From: a virus
Strand: one strand, 5' to 3'
Length of the DNA stretch: 64,000 nt
IMG/VR virus record: IMGVR_UViG_3300022723_000184
Location: 62,001-126,000 of that record
Each line of letters begins with the position of its first letter. The stretch's first letter is position 1. The position numbers were made by a program, and so were the translations under genes. Positions 58,095 through 64,000 of this stretch are shown piece by piece. The notes under the pieces are model-generated. The model had not been told where the DNA came from, searched no databases, and saw nothing but the letters and a program-made list of their open reading frames with translations.

Positions 58095-60077
58095 ATGGCT
58101 AGGCAACCCATACTGCTGCAGCACCGCTGGGCGCTGGGCGACGCAGTCCTGTTCACGGGCCTGTGCCGAGACATCCAGCTCAACCACCCCGGCAAGTACC
58201 AGGTCTACGTCGACACGCATTTCCGAGACGTGTTTACCAACAACCCCAACGCCACGCTCAAGGAGCGGATGCCGGCCCGTGAGGCTCGACGCATGCGTCC
58301 CGTCAAGATCTCGTACAAGGACGGGATCCGGATGGCCGGACGCGGCAACAAGATCCACATGCTCAGCGAGTACCACCGGGACTTCGAGAAGAAGACCGGG
58401 ATCAGGTGCCCGGTCCGTCGGCCCAAGGGAGACATCCACCTGGTCGGCGAAGAGAACGAGCCGATCGTCAAGGGCCGCTACTGGGTGATCCAGGCCGGCG
58501 GCAAGCTGGACATGACCAACAAGTTCTGGTGGTACAGCCGCTATCAGCAGGTCGTCGACCGCCTGGCCAAGCAGGGCGTCAGCTGCGTGCAGAGCGGGGT
58601 GCGGCACAACAACCACCGGCATCCCGATCTCCGCAACTGTCTGAATCTGGTCAACAAGTTTCAGTCTGCCCGGGAGTTCTTCAACCTGATCAAGTATGCC
58701 GACGGCTTCATCGGTCCGATTACCGGGGGCATGCACGTCGCGGCCTGCTTCGACAAGCCGTGCGTCGTCCTGGCTGGAGGTCGTGAGGAGCCTTGGTGGG
58801 AGGCGTATACGAACGCGTACAATGCGTTCGGCCCCCAGTGCGACCCGGTCAAAGTGGAACACCGGTTCCTGCACACCGTGGGCCTGCTGAGCTGTTGCGA
58901 GGCGAAGGGCTGTTGGAAGAAGCGGGTGGTGCCCTTGGACCCGGCCGACACACTTAAGAACGCGGACAAACTGTGCAAGATGCCTGTACAGCACAATGAC
59001 CAGGCGGTCGGCCAGTGCATGGACATGATTTCGGTAGATCACGTGGTGGAGGCGATAATGAGCTATTACGAGGATGGAGCGATACCGCCGGTTGGCGACA
59101 CGAGCGGGAAGTACCGGGACGAGGATGACGACGAACAGTTCGAGACCCCGAAGCTCGTCGACCCCGGCAACCTCCCGCCGGTGATCAGCACGCCGCCCAT
59201 CGTCCGGAATCGGCCGCAGCTGATAAAGAAGCCGGCGGCCCGCCCTGAGCCCGAGAAGCCCAAGATCCCGTCACCGGCACAGGCCCCGCCCCCACCCTCG
59301 TTCAAGGTCGCGGCGAGCCCTATTATCGGCGGCAAGTTCACGGTCTTCGTCCTGTGCTACGGGCCGTTCCCCGAGCTGGCCAAGCGGTGCCTGGGTTCGA
59401 TCCTCGACACGACGCCGCCCGAGATGCTCGACATCCGCGTGGCCTGCAACGAGTGCTCGCCCGACACGATCAAGTACCTGAGCACGCTGCCCATCACCAA
59501 GACCTACGTCAACCAAAAGAACCGCAAGAAGTACCCGGTGATGCGGGAGATGTTCTGGGACCAAACCTGCCCGATCACCACCAACTACGTGTTGTGGTTC
59601 GACGACGACACGCAGATCGTCGATCCCAACTGGCTGGTCCGGCTCAGCGAAACGATCGTGGCCAACCACCCACACGGCAACCGGATGTTCGGCACCCGGC
59701 TGATCCACGACATGCGGGTGTTCGCCAAGAACGGCAACCGGCCCGACACGTGGTTCCGACAGGCCGATTGGTTTCAGGGCCGCAACTTCCGGGTGCGTGG
59801 CAGGAACATAGAGGCGCCCAACGGCTCGATCATCGAGTTCGCCGTCGGCTACTTCTGGGCTCTGGCCACCGAGACGATCCGGAAGGCGAACATCCCGGAC
59901 CCCCGACTCAACCACAACGGCGGCGACATCACGATCGGCGAGCAGGTGCACCAGGCCGGGGCCAAGATCAAGATGTTCAACAAGGACAAAGTGTTCGTCT
60001 GGTGCCCGAAGAGGGAGGCAGGTGGAAGACGAGGTTACGCGGAAAATTTTCCTTGGTCGGCGGGGCGTGGCGTATAA
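58095..60077 (+). CDS. Two-domain glycosyltransferase (GT9-like plus GT2)
   Basis: 660 aa. ATG 58095; the open frame upstream overlaps the fibre gene. Residues 1-300 are heptosyltransferase-like (GT9/GT-B): LLQHRWALGDAVLFTGLCRD at the start, then YWVIQAGGKLDMTNKFWWYS, DGFIGPITGGMHVAACFDKP, CVVLAGGREEPWWEAY. A Pro-rich linker covers residues about 356-405. Residues 415-660 are GT2/GT-A: FTVFVLCYGPFPELAKRCLG, NYVLWFDDDTQIVDPNWLVR (DDD near 502-504). Substrates are unknown. Such enzymes may alter host-surface glycans or modify virion proteins. TATAAT overlaps its stop. Confidence 0.8.
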   Translation: MARQPILLQHRWALGDAVLFTGLCRDIQLNHPGKYQVYVDTHFRDVFTNNPNATLKERMPAREARRMRPVKISYKDGIRMAGRGNKIHMLSEYHRDFEKKTGIRCPVRRPKGDIHLVGEENEPIVKGRYWVIQAGGKLDMTNKFWWYSRYQQVVDRLAKQGVSCVQSGVRHNNHRHPDLRNCLNLVNKFQSAREFFNLIKYADGFIGPITGGMHVAACFDKPCVVLAGGREEPWWEAYTNAYNAFGPQCDPVKVEHRFLHTVGLLSCCEAKGCWKKRVVPLDPADTLKNADKLCKMPVQHNDQAVGQCMDMISVDHVVEAIMSYYEDGAIPPVGDTSGKYRDEDDDEQFETPKLVDPGNLPPVISTPPIVRNRPQLIKKPAARPEPEKPKIPSPAQAPPPPSFKVAASPIIGGKFTVFVLCYGPFPELAKRCLGSILDTTPPEMLDIRVACNECSPDTIKYLSTLPITKTYVNQKNRKKYPVMREMFWDQTCPITTNYVLWFDDDTQIVDPNWLVRLSETIVANHPHGNRMFGTRLIHDMRVFAKNGNRPDTWFRQADWFQGRNFRVRGRNIEAPNGSIIEFAVGYFWALATETIRKANIPDPRLNHNGGDITIGEQVHQAGAKIKMFNKDKVFVWCPKREAGGRRGYAENFPWSAGRGV

Positions 60078-60078
60078 T
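60073..60078 (+). promoter_or_regulatory. Possible -10 element TATAAT
   Basis: A perfect TATAAT hexamer overlaps the stop codon of the glycosyltransferase gene, just upstream of the HNH remnant. No good -35 match. Confidence 0.3.
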
Positions 60079-60084
60079 ACTTCC

Positions 60085-60228
60085 ATGGGTAACGGTAACG
60101 CAAAAGACATGGCCGGTTAACGGTTTGGTCGCCTCCTGGTCCTTCAACGAGAAGCGGTTGACGGAGCCAAGAACGCCATGTGGTTGGTCCGTTACCCGAG
60201 CCCTGACCACCCCCGTCGGGGGTCGCGA
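60085..60228 (+). pseudogene. Decayed N-terminus of an HNH endonuclease
   Basis: ATG 60085 opens MGNGNAKDMAG, followed by TAA (60118-60120), then in the same frame RFGRLLVLQREAVDGAKNAM and WLVRY. With the TAA read as CAA this gives GQRFGRLLVL, the usual start of HNH homing endonucleases of the type present intact at 60585 (LEGRKFSRWAVVGYA). After WLVRY the similarity stops and the frame runs on into the gene at 60229. A one-base nonsense change and loss of the remainder explain it. Confidence 0.7.
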
Positions 60229-60588
60229 ATGAAAACTGGTCCGCAGCTAGTCATCAACCACATGATCTTCTTCGACATGATCGGAGACCCCGCCTTCTAC
60301 TCGAAGGTGCCGGCCTTCTTCTTCATGCGGGACCAGGGTCTGGCCATCCACAAGAAGATCACCGACGCGGTCCTGGAGAAGGCAGGGTGCCGGGGCTGCA
60401 CGAACATGCGCCAGCAGGTCTGGCCGATCTTCCAGGTCTTCGCTCAGCAGGCCTTCCTGCTTGGCCAGGAGAATCCGGAAGCTCTAAAGCCTTTGGGGGA
60501 TTACATTGCAGGGAAGAAGGGCTACCGACCTACAGAAATACTGCTGTATTTCAGATATCAAGGAATAACGCATAAACTTGTAATATGA
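60229..60588 (+). CDS. Small phage protein interrupted upstream by HNH relic
   Basis: 119 aa from ATG 60229. The frame is open back to 60121, but residues before MKTGPQ belong to the HNH relic; a GC-rich hairpin (CCCCC-GTC-GGGGG, 60210-60222) sits before the ATG. The protein starts VINHMIFFDMIGDPAFYSKV, has a CRGC pair and helices QVWPIFQVFAQQAFLLGQEN, ending TEILLYFRYQGITHKLVI. A+T content rises over its last 90 bp towards the next HNH gene, so the C-terminus may have been altered by that insertion. Confidence 0.65.
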   Translation: MKTGPQLVINHMIFFDMIGDPAFYSKVPAFFFMRDQGLAIHKKITDAVLEKAGCRGCTNMRQQVWPIFQVFAQQAFLLGQENPEALKPLGDYIAGKKGYRPTEILLYFRYQGITHKLVI

Positions 60589-61244
60589 AAACTACAACGA
60601 AACCAAAACACGGAAGATTTAACGACCTAGAAGGTCGCAAATTTTCTAGATGGGCCGTAGTAGGTTATGCAGGCAGGAAACTTACCGGGAAACAGATGAA
60701 GACTTTCTGGTGGTGCCGTTGCTCTTGCGGTACCACTCGGCAGGTGGAGGCGCAATCTCTGAGTTCCGACGGATCTAAGTCTTGCGGATGTTACGAACGC
60801 GAGGTTGCGGGCGAGCACAGGCGAGTACACGGCGGCACAGGAACAGTAGAGTACACAACCTGGAAAAGGCTTCGCAGCAGATGCAACAATCCAAAATCGC
60901 CTGACTGGAACAATTACGGGGGAAGAGGAATAAGGGTATGTGCCGAGTGGGACGCTATTGAAACCGGATTCTCCAAGTTCTTGCTCGATATGGGTCCCAG
61001 GCCAGGCGACTATTATTCCGTAGAGCGCAAGGACAACGACGGACCGTATAGCGCGGAAAACTGCGTATGGGCGACAAACTACGAACAGAGCCGAAACAGG
61101 CGAACTAACCACATGTTTACCTGGGAAGGTGAAACTCTGTGTCTGAAAGACTGGGCAAATCGTTTCAACATTAAATACGACAAGTTGCGTCGCAGGTTGT
61201 TAAAATACGGATGGCCTTTTTACCGGGCAATCACGACAGCGTAG
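60585..61244 (+). CDS. HNH homing endonuclease
   Basis: 219 aa, ATG 60585 overlapping the previous stop by four bases. N-terminal LEGRKFSRWAVVGYA, WWCRCSCGTTRQVEAQSLSS and SCGC (zinc site). The nuclease part includes YTTWKRLRSRCNNPKSPDWN, NYGGRGIRVCAEW, YSVERKDNDGPYSAENCVWA and a C-terminal DNA-binding helix-turn-helix-like LKDWANRFNIKYDKLRRRL. A+T-rich relative to surroundings. Same family as the relic just upstream, so the locus was invaded twice or an older copy is being replaced. Confidence 0.9.
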   Translation: MKTTTKPKHGRFNDLEGRKFSRWAVVGYAGRKLTGKQMKTFWWCRCSCGTTRQVEAQSLSSDGSKSCGCYEREVAGEHRRVHGGTGTVEYTTWKRLRSRCNNPKSPDWNNYGGRGIRVCAEWDAIETGFSKFLLDMGPRPGDYYSVERKDNDGPYSAENCVWATNYEQSRNRRTNHMFTWEGETLCLKDWANRFNIKYDKLRRRLLKYGWPFYRAITTA

Positions 61245-61261
61245 ACGCAAGGAGGCCAGGG

Positions 61262-61714
61262 ATGGCCAGAGGCATCAGGCTCACACGACACTCGGTCAAG
61301 AACGCCAACCACTGGCACCTCCGCGCCTTCCGGCTGCGGATCGAGGTGGCCGAGACCAGCCCCGACATGAGCCGATACGTCTTCGTCTACCGGCGGCACC
61401 CTCCGGACCCGTACACCGGCGAGGTCTTCGACGAGTTCTGCACCGTCGCGAGCCCCGTTGACATGAGCGAGTACCCGGTGGGCGCCCCCGACCCCAACCT
61501 GCCGTTCCCGTTCTTCCGAAAGGATTTCATTGAGGTCGACGTCCGGTCGCTCAAGGACTTCGACGAGACGTGGGACCTTGTCGTGAAGCAGGTCTGCGTC
61601 CTGACCCAGGCCCTCGACGACATGGAGAACCTGGTGCAGGACGAGGAGGCGGTATGCGGTACGCTGCCCAGCGGTTCCGAGTCAGTCTCCGAGTCCGAAT
61701 CGGTCTCGTCGTAG
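61262..61714 (+). CDS. Small structural or accessory protein
   Basis: 150 aa from ATG 61262 (AAGGAGG upstream); the longer frame from 61211 starts inside the HNH gene. Beta-rich: HWHLRAFRLRIEVAETSPDM, RYVFVYRRHPPDPYTGEVFD, FCTVASPVDMSEYPVGAPDP, then an acidic helix and a Ser/Glu tail SESVSESESVSS like that of the protein at 56196. Presumably a virion protein of the adhesin periphery. Confidence 0.65.
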   Translation: MARGIRLTRHSVKNANHWHLRAFRLRIEVAETSPDMSRYVFVYRRHPPDPYTGEVFDEFCTVASPVDMSEYPVGAPDPNLPFPFFRKDFIEVDVRSLKDFDETWDLVVKQVCVLTQALDDMENLVQDEEAVCGTLPSGSESVSESESVSS

Positions 61715-61722
61715 GAGCGGCC

Positions 61723-62037
61723 ATGGCCACAGCAGCACACAAGCTGGTCGTGATCCAGGACAACACCCTGAAGAACATGGCCAAGCAAACGCGGTTCACC
61801 AAGGAGTTCCCGTTCCTTCAGTCGCTCAACCGACTGAACCAGGGCGCCCCGAAGCGAGGTTGCGGCGGGTGCCGATCGAGCAACAACCGGGTGTCCGAGG
61901 TATTCGCTGCGGCAAAGCGTGCGCTGGCCTCGCTGCCGGCCTCGAAGAAGCGGGTGCTCAAGGAGCTGCTTGGGGCTAAGAAGGTGCGGGTTACCTACCG
62001 TCAAGCAGGCGGGAAGACGGTCGAACTGACCTTTTAA
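61723..62037 (+). CDS. Small basic protein with Cys motif
   Basis: 104 aa from ATG 61723 after TAGGAGCGGCC; the frame upstream overlaps the previous gene. Basic and helical with FPFLQSLNRLNQGAPKRGCG, a CGGC pair, and a long basic helix AAAKRALASLPASKKRVLKE. It could bind nucleic acid or act in head/tail assembly. Short C-terminal strand VRVTYRQAGGKTVEL. Confidence 0.6.
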   Translation: MATAAHKLVVIQDNTLKNMAKQTRFTKEFPFLQSLNRLNQGAPKRGCGGCRSSNNRVSEVFAAAKRALASLPASKKRVLKELLGAKKVRVTYRQAGGKTVELTF

Positions 62038-62096
62038 AGTCACGCCTTTTGAACCGGTATGCCGGCATGTTGACACCAGTACGGCTACCTAAATAA
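62038..62096 (+). repeat. 58-bp intergenic element, copy D
   Basis: Aligned with 43823-43880. It contains the perfect palindrome ATGCCGGCAT and TTGACA (a possible -35 hexamer) and is A+T-rich at its 3' end. It begins directly at the stop of the previous gene. The rest of this gene-free stretch up to 62328 holds the hairpin at 62141, a weak TCGG-TATTATAG-CCGA stem (62177-62192) and the terminator at 62197. Confidence 0.55.
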
Positions 62097-62140
62097 ACGT
62101 GTTTTTTGCGTCAAAATACATGCAGGCAAATTAGCCCGGT

Positions 62141-62161
62141 CTCATCTTCTAAACCGATGAG
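62141..62161 (+). promoter_or_regulatory. Hairpin with the 10764 stem but another loop
   Basis: CTCATC, loop TTCTAAACC, GATGAG: same stem as at 10764 and also a nine-base loop, but not in front of a start codon. It may be part of a regulatory leader or a processing site. Confidence 0.35.
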
Positions 62162-62196
62162 CAGGTATTAAGATCCTCGGTATTATAGCCGAACCG

Positions 62197-62222
62197 CACC
62201 CGGCACATCGCCGGGTGTTTTT
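62197..62222 (+). terminator. Intrinsic terminator
   Basis: CACCCGGC, loop ACATC, GCCGGGTG, then TTTTT (62218-62222): a textbook terminator closing the structural region before the gene at 62329. Confidence 0.9.
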
Positions 62223-62328
62223 CTTTTCACCCCACCCCTCGTCCCGGTAGGCGTCCTGCTTGCCGGGGCTTTCGTCGCGGGCCTGTTGTCCGCGACTACT
62301 ACCACCTCCTCCAGAAGGGAAAATTGTC

Positions 62329-62613
62329 ATGATCGATCACAACCCCGTCCCCGCCATCCTCGTCCAGGACATCATCGACAACCAGGATCTGGGCCGTGCG
62401 ACCAACTTGGTCGCCTACGTCCGCAAGAATCTGCTGACCTCAGCCCGCGAAACAGGCCTCAGCAATATTGCGGTTGAGCGTTTAATCTCCAGCACGTTGG
62501 AACGGCTGACCCGTGGGGTGCGTGAGAATGCACCAAAAGACCGTCGATTTTTGTTCTGGGTCAACGACCGTCTCCTGCGGCGTGAGATCCTCGAAGGCCG
62601 GATCGCCGCGTAA
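62329..62613 (+). CDS. Small helical protein
   Basis: 94 aa from ATG 62329 after AGAAGGGAAAATTGTC; in-frame sequence upstream to 62260 runs through the terminator tail and is not preferred. Helical: VPAILVQDIIDNQDLGRATN, VERLISSTLERLTRGVRENA. It resembles small regulatory or lysis-accessory proteins by size only. It starts a new unit with the lysozyme-like gene. Confidence 0.55.
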   Translation: MIDHNPVPAILVQDIIDNQDLGRATNLVAYVRKNLLTSARETGLSNIAVERLISSTLERLTRGVRENAPKDRRFLFWVNDRLLRREILEGRIAA

Positions 62614-62648
62614 GCGATCGGCATCGATCCTTCAGAGAAAGGGACAAC

Positions 62649-63113
62649 ATGTTCAAATTCGCACCGTTCCTGCTACTCGTCGTCTGTTCGGCGACACTGG
62701 CCGACCAGTCTGCCGACGAGTCACAGATCAACTGGAATCTGGTCTTCAAGTGCCTTCACATGAAGGAGGCCAGCGGTAAACTGAGCCCCGATCGTGGGGA
62801 CGACGGTAAGGCCCTTGGACCCTACCAGATCCACGAGGTTTACTGGAAGGACGCGCTCAAGGGTGATCCGTCGATCGGCGGGAAGTACGAGGACTGCAGC
62901 GACAAGGCCTACTCCGAGAAGGTGATCAAGGCTTACATGCGACGGTGGCTCGTGGTGAGCCGGGTCGGCAAGGTGATGACCTACGAACTCATTTGCCGGT
63001 CCCACAACGGGGGAGGCCCTAGGGCCTGGCCCAAGCACCCCGGCCACATGCGGTGGCTTCAGGCCTCCCAGGCGTACTGGGAGTCTGCGGTCTTCGATCC
63101 CCTGCGGAAATAG
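62649..63113 (+). CDS. Exported lysozyme-like muramidase
   Basis: 154 aa, ATG 62649 after GAGAAAGGG. Residues 1-19 are a secretion signal (MFKFAPFLLLVVCSATLA). The mature part follows the invertebrate-type (i-type) lysozyme plan: E40 in LHMKEASG as candidate acid, DRGDDGKALGPYQIHEVYW (residues 48-66), then a helix KVIKAYMRRW and SHNGGGPRAW (119-127), where the lysozyme family has HNGG. With a signal peptide it would reach the periplasm without a holin, or be a signal-anchor-release endolysin. It is most likely the cell-wall lytic enzyme of the phage. Confidence 0.7.
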   Translation: MFKFAPFLLLVVCSATLADQSADESQINWNLVFKCLHMKEASGKLSPDRGDDGKALGPYQIHEVYWKDALKGDPSIGGKYEDCSDKAYSEKVIKAYMRRWLVVSRVGKVMTYELICRSHNGGGPRAWPKHPGHMRWLQASQAYWESAVFDPLRK

Positions 63114-63158
63114 ACCGAAAATCACAGGTCCCGATTGACCTTGATTGACGACGCAATA

Positions 63159-63174
63159 CCGGCTCATCAGCCGG
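63159..63174 (+). promoter_or_regulatory. Leader hairpin
   Basis: CCGGCT, loop CATC, AGCCGG, 20 bp before the ATG at 63195. GGAG (63184-63187) follows as ribosome site. Confidence 0.35.
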
Positions 63175-63194
63175 GAAAACTAGGAGAAGCTATC

Positions 63195-63929
63195 ATGAAG
63201 ACTCTGATCATCGCTATCGCTGCCGTGCTGCTCGTGTGTCCGGCGTTCGGGCAGGAGCAGGAGACGAAACTTCAATCACTCGGCGCTCGTCGGGCCATGG
63301 TCCGCTACAAGGCCAAGGTCGCGAACGCAGAGCGCCTGTACAAGGCCGCACTGTTGCGAGCGGCGAAAGACCTGAAAGAAGAACTTCAAGCCGACCTCAT
63401 CAAGGTTACGAAGACCGGCAACCTGGAGTCCGCCAACCAGGTGAAGGCCGAGCTGGATCGCATTCAGGCGGAAATCGAAAAGATGACCAACCCTGACGCT
63501 AAGCCGAGCAATACGCCCAGCGACTCCGTTGAAATCACTGAGGGCGATCCGAATGTCAAAGTCGGGAAACTCAAGCCCACTCGCGACTGGTGGACGCTCG
63601 CCCAACTCAAAGCAGGTGACAAAGTTTACTTCCGGGCGGCTGGAACATGGGAGATCTTTGGCGTCGGCACCTGCGGGCCTGACGGCGGCCGTGGAAGCAA
63701 GGGCGACAAGAACGACCCGCTCCCCGGCGCTCCAGTGGGCGCAATTCTCGGCAGGCTTCCTGGCTCCACCGACGAGAAGCGGGCTACTGGCTTTGTGATT
63801 GGGCGCAGCGCCGTATTCACTGCCAAGGAGGATGGCGCGTTCCAGCTTCGCGTCAACAAGACGAGCGGCTACATCTACAAGTGCGATGGCGAACTGGCCT
63901 ACAAAGTCAAGGTCGTTCCAGCCAACTGA
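63195..63929 (+). CDS. Secreted coiled-coil protein with PA-IL-like lectin domain
   Basis: 244 aa from ATG 63195. Signal peptide MKTLIIAIAAVLLVCPAFG then Q20. A coiled coil follows (ANAERLYKAALLRAAKDLKE, VTKTGNLESANQVKAELDRI), a phrase common in secreted proteins of Planctomycetota. The C-terminal domain (about residues 115-242) has the PA-IL/LecA-type layout: LKAGDKVYFRAAGTWEIFG, GPDGG, LPGAPVGAILGRL, AVFTAKEDGAFQLRVNKTSG, and ends LAYKVKVVPA. It appears to be a host-derived gene carried by the phage, perhaps acting in the periplasm or on the outer surface after lysis. Confidence 0.75.
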   Translation: MKTLIIAIAAVLLVCPAFGQEQETKLQSLGARRAMVRYKAKVANAERLYKAALLRAAKDLKEELQADLIKVTKTGNLESANQVKAELDRIQAEIEKMTNPDAKPSNTPSDSVEITEGDPNVKVGKLKPTRDWWTLAQLKAGDKVYFRAAGTWEIFGVGTCGPDGGRGSKGDKNDPLPGAPVGAILGRLPGSTDEKRATGFVIGRSAVFTAKEDGAFQLRVNKTSGYIYKCDGELAYKVKVVPAN

Positions 63930-63932
63930 TCC

Positions 63933-63946
63933 AAAAAGTACTTTTT
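63933..63946. repeat. AAAAAGTACTTTTT palindrome, copy 4
   Basis: Perfect core, starting 3 bp after the stop of the gene at 63195. GATC lies on its left (63928-63931), so in the reverse reading it matches copies 2 and 3, which have GATC on the right. Confidence 0.85.
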
Positions 63947-63956
63947 AAAATACCCG

Positions 63957-63977
63957 CATATCGGCTTAAAAGATATG
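63957..63977 (+). promoter_or_regulatory. Leader hairpin, GGCTTAAAA loop
   Basis: CATATC, loop GGCTTAAAA, GATATG, then ACGAAAGGGAGG and the ATG at 63996. The loop is identical to that at 38892-38900, while the stem is different and fully paired. Confidence 0.65.
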
Positions 63978-63995
63978 ACGAAAGGGAGGCACACG

Positions 63996-64000
63996 ATGCT
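63996..64000 (+). CDS. Start of a gene running off the right edge
   Basis: ATG at 63996 is preceded by GGGAGG at 9-bp distance and by a leader hairpin, so a gene very likely starts here. Only the first codon and two bases are in the window; nothing can be said about the product. Confidence 0.5.

Noticed and set aside
60178-60180. ATG 60178 as the start of the small protein
   Set aside because: The residues from 60121 to about 60195 match an HNH N-terminus; ATG 60229 begins the phage-like part and follows a hairpin.
1-64000. CRISPR arrays, tRNA or rRNA genes
   Set aside because: No regularly spaced direct repeats with spacers and no cloverleaf with conserved tRNA arms were noticed. Repeats seen are in coding regions or single palindromes. 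Without a covariance scan a divergent tRNA could be missed.
1-64000. Insertion sequences, integrase or attachment sites
   Set aside because: No transposase or integrase motifs and no long terminal inverted repeats were seen; the only mobile elements are the intein and HNH genes.
1-64000. A defence or anti-defence system
   Set aside because: No nuclease-helicase, toxin-antitoxin, retron or methylase gene pair is recognisable; the accessory genes are glycosyltransferases, HNH nucleases and adhesins.

Overview
The window is a GC-rich (by eye roughly 60-65 %) stretch of a large contractile-tailed bacteriophage (myovirus). Almost every gene reads rightward, with 1-4 bp start/stop overlaps and strong GGAGG-type ribosome sites. 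It holds the virion-structure region only: no terminase, portal, replication genes, tRNA or integrase is visible, so the genome is presumably much larger than 64 kb. The host is inferred, not shown. The gene at 63195 has a secretion signal, a coiled coil with a GNLESANQVKAELDRI-type stretch and a PA-IL-like sugar-binding domain, an architecture typical of Planctomycetota and relatives.

Layout. 1-6.3 kb: head module (an intein-containing protein cut by the left edge, a scaffold/core-like protein, a probable decoration protein, the major capsid protein). 6.4-20 kb: small structural proteins, a glycosyltransferase, and a first adhesin/fibre cluster with three LamG-like proteins and repeat-rich fibres. 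20-24.6 kb: neck and tail-completion candidates. 24.6-35 kb: tail sheath, tube, spike, tail-assembly chaperone with an overlapping -1 frame extension, tape measure. 35-43.8 kb: hub and baseplate wedge (gp27/gpD-like, gp25-like, gp6/gpJ-like), interrupted by a sigma-70-like gene. 43.9-58 kb: a second adhesin/baseplate-periphery cluster with a Cys-rich paralogous family. 58-62 kb: a two-domain glycosyltransferase and small proteins. 62-64 kb: an exported lysozyme-like protein and the planctomycete-style lectin-like protein.

Selfish DNA is frequent: a LAGLIDADG intein, three free-standing HNH endonucleases (one antisense), and the decayed N-terminus of a fourth HNH gene fused by reading frame to a phage gene.

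The most unusual signals are non-coding. A perfect 14-bp palindrome, AAAAAGTACTTTTT, occurs three times and a one-mismatch version once. Start codons are preceded by families of small RNA hairpins. One family has a GGCYTRRAA-type loop with stems that change but keep pairing. Another presents the Shine-Dalgarno sequence in a six-base loop (AAGGAG/ACGGAG). A ~58-bp intergenic element occurs twice. Together with the phage-encoded sigma-like protein these suggest a private expression-control layer for the virion operons. That link is inference.
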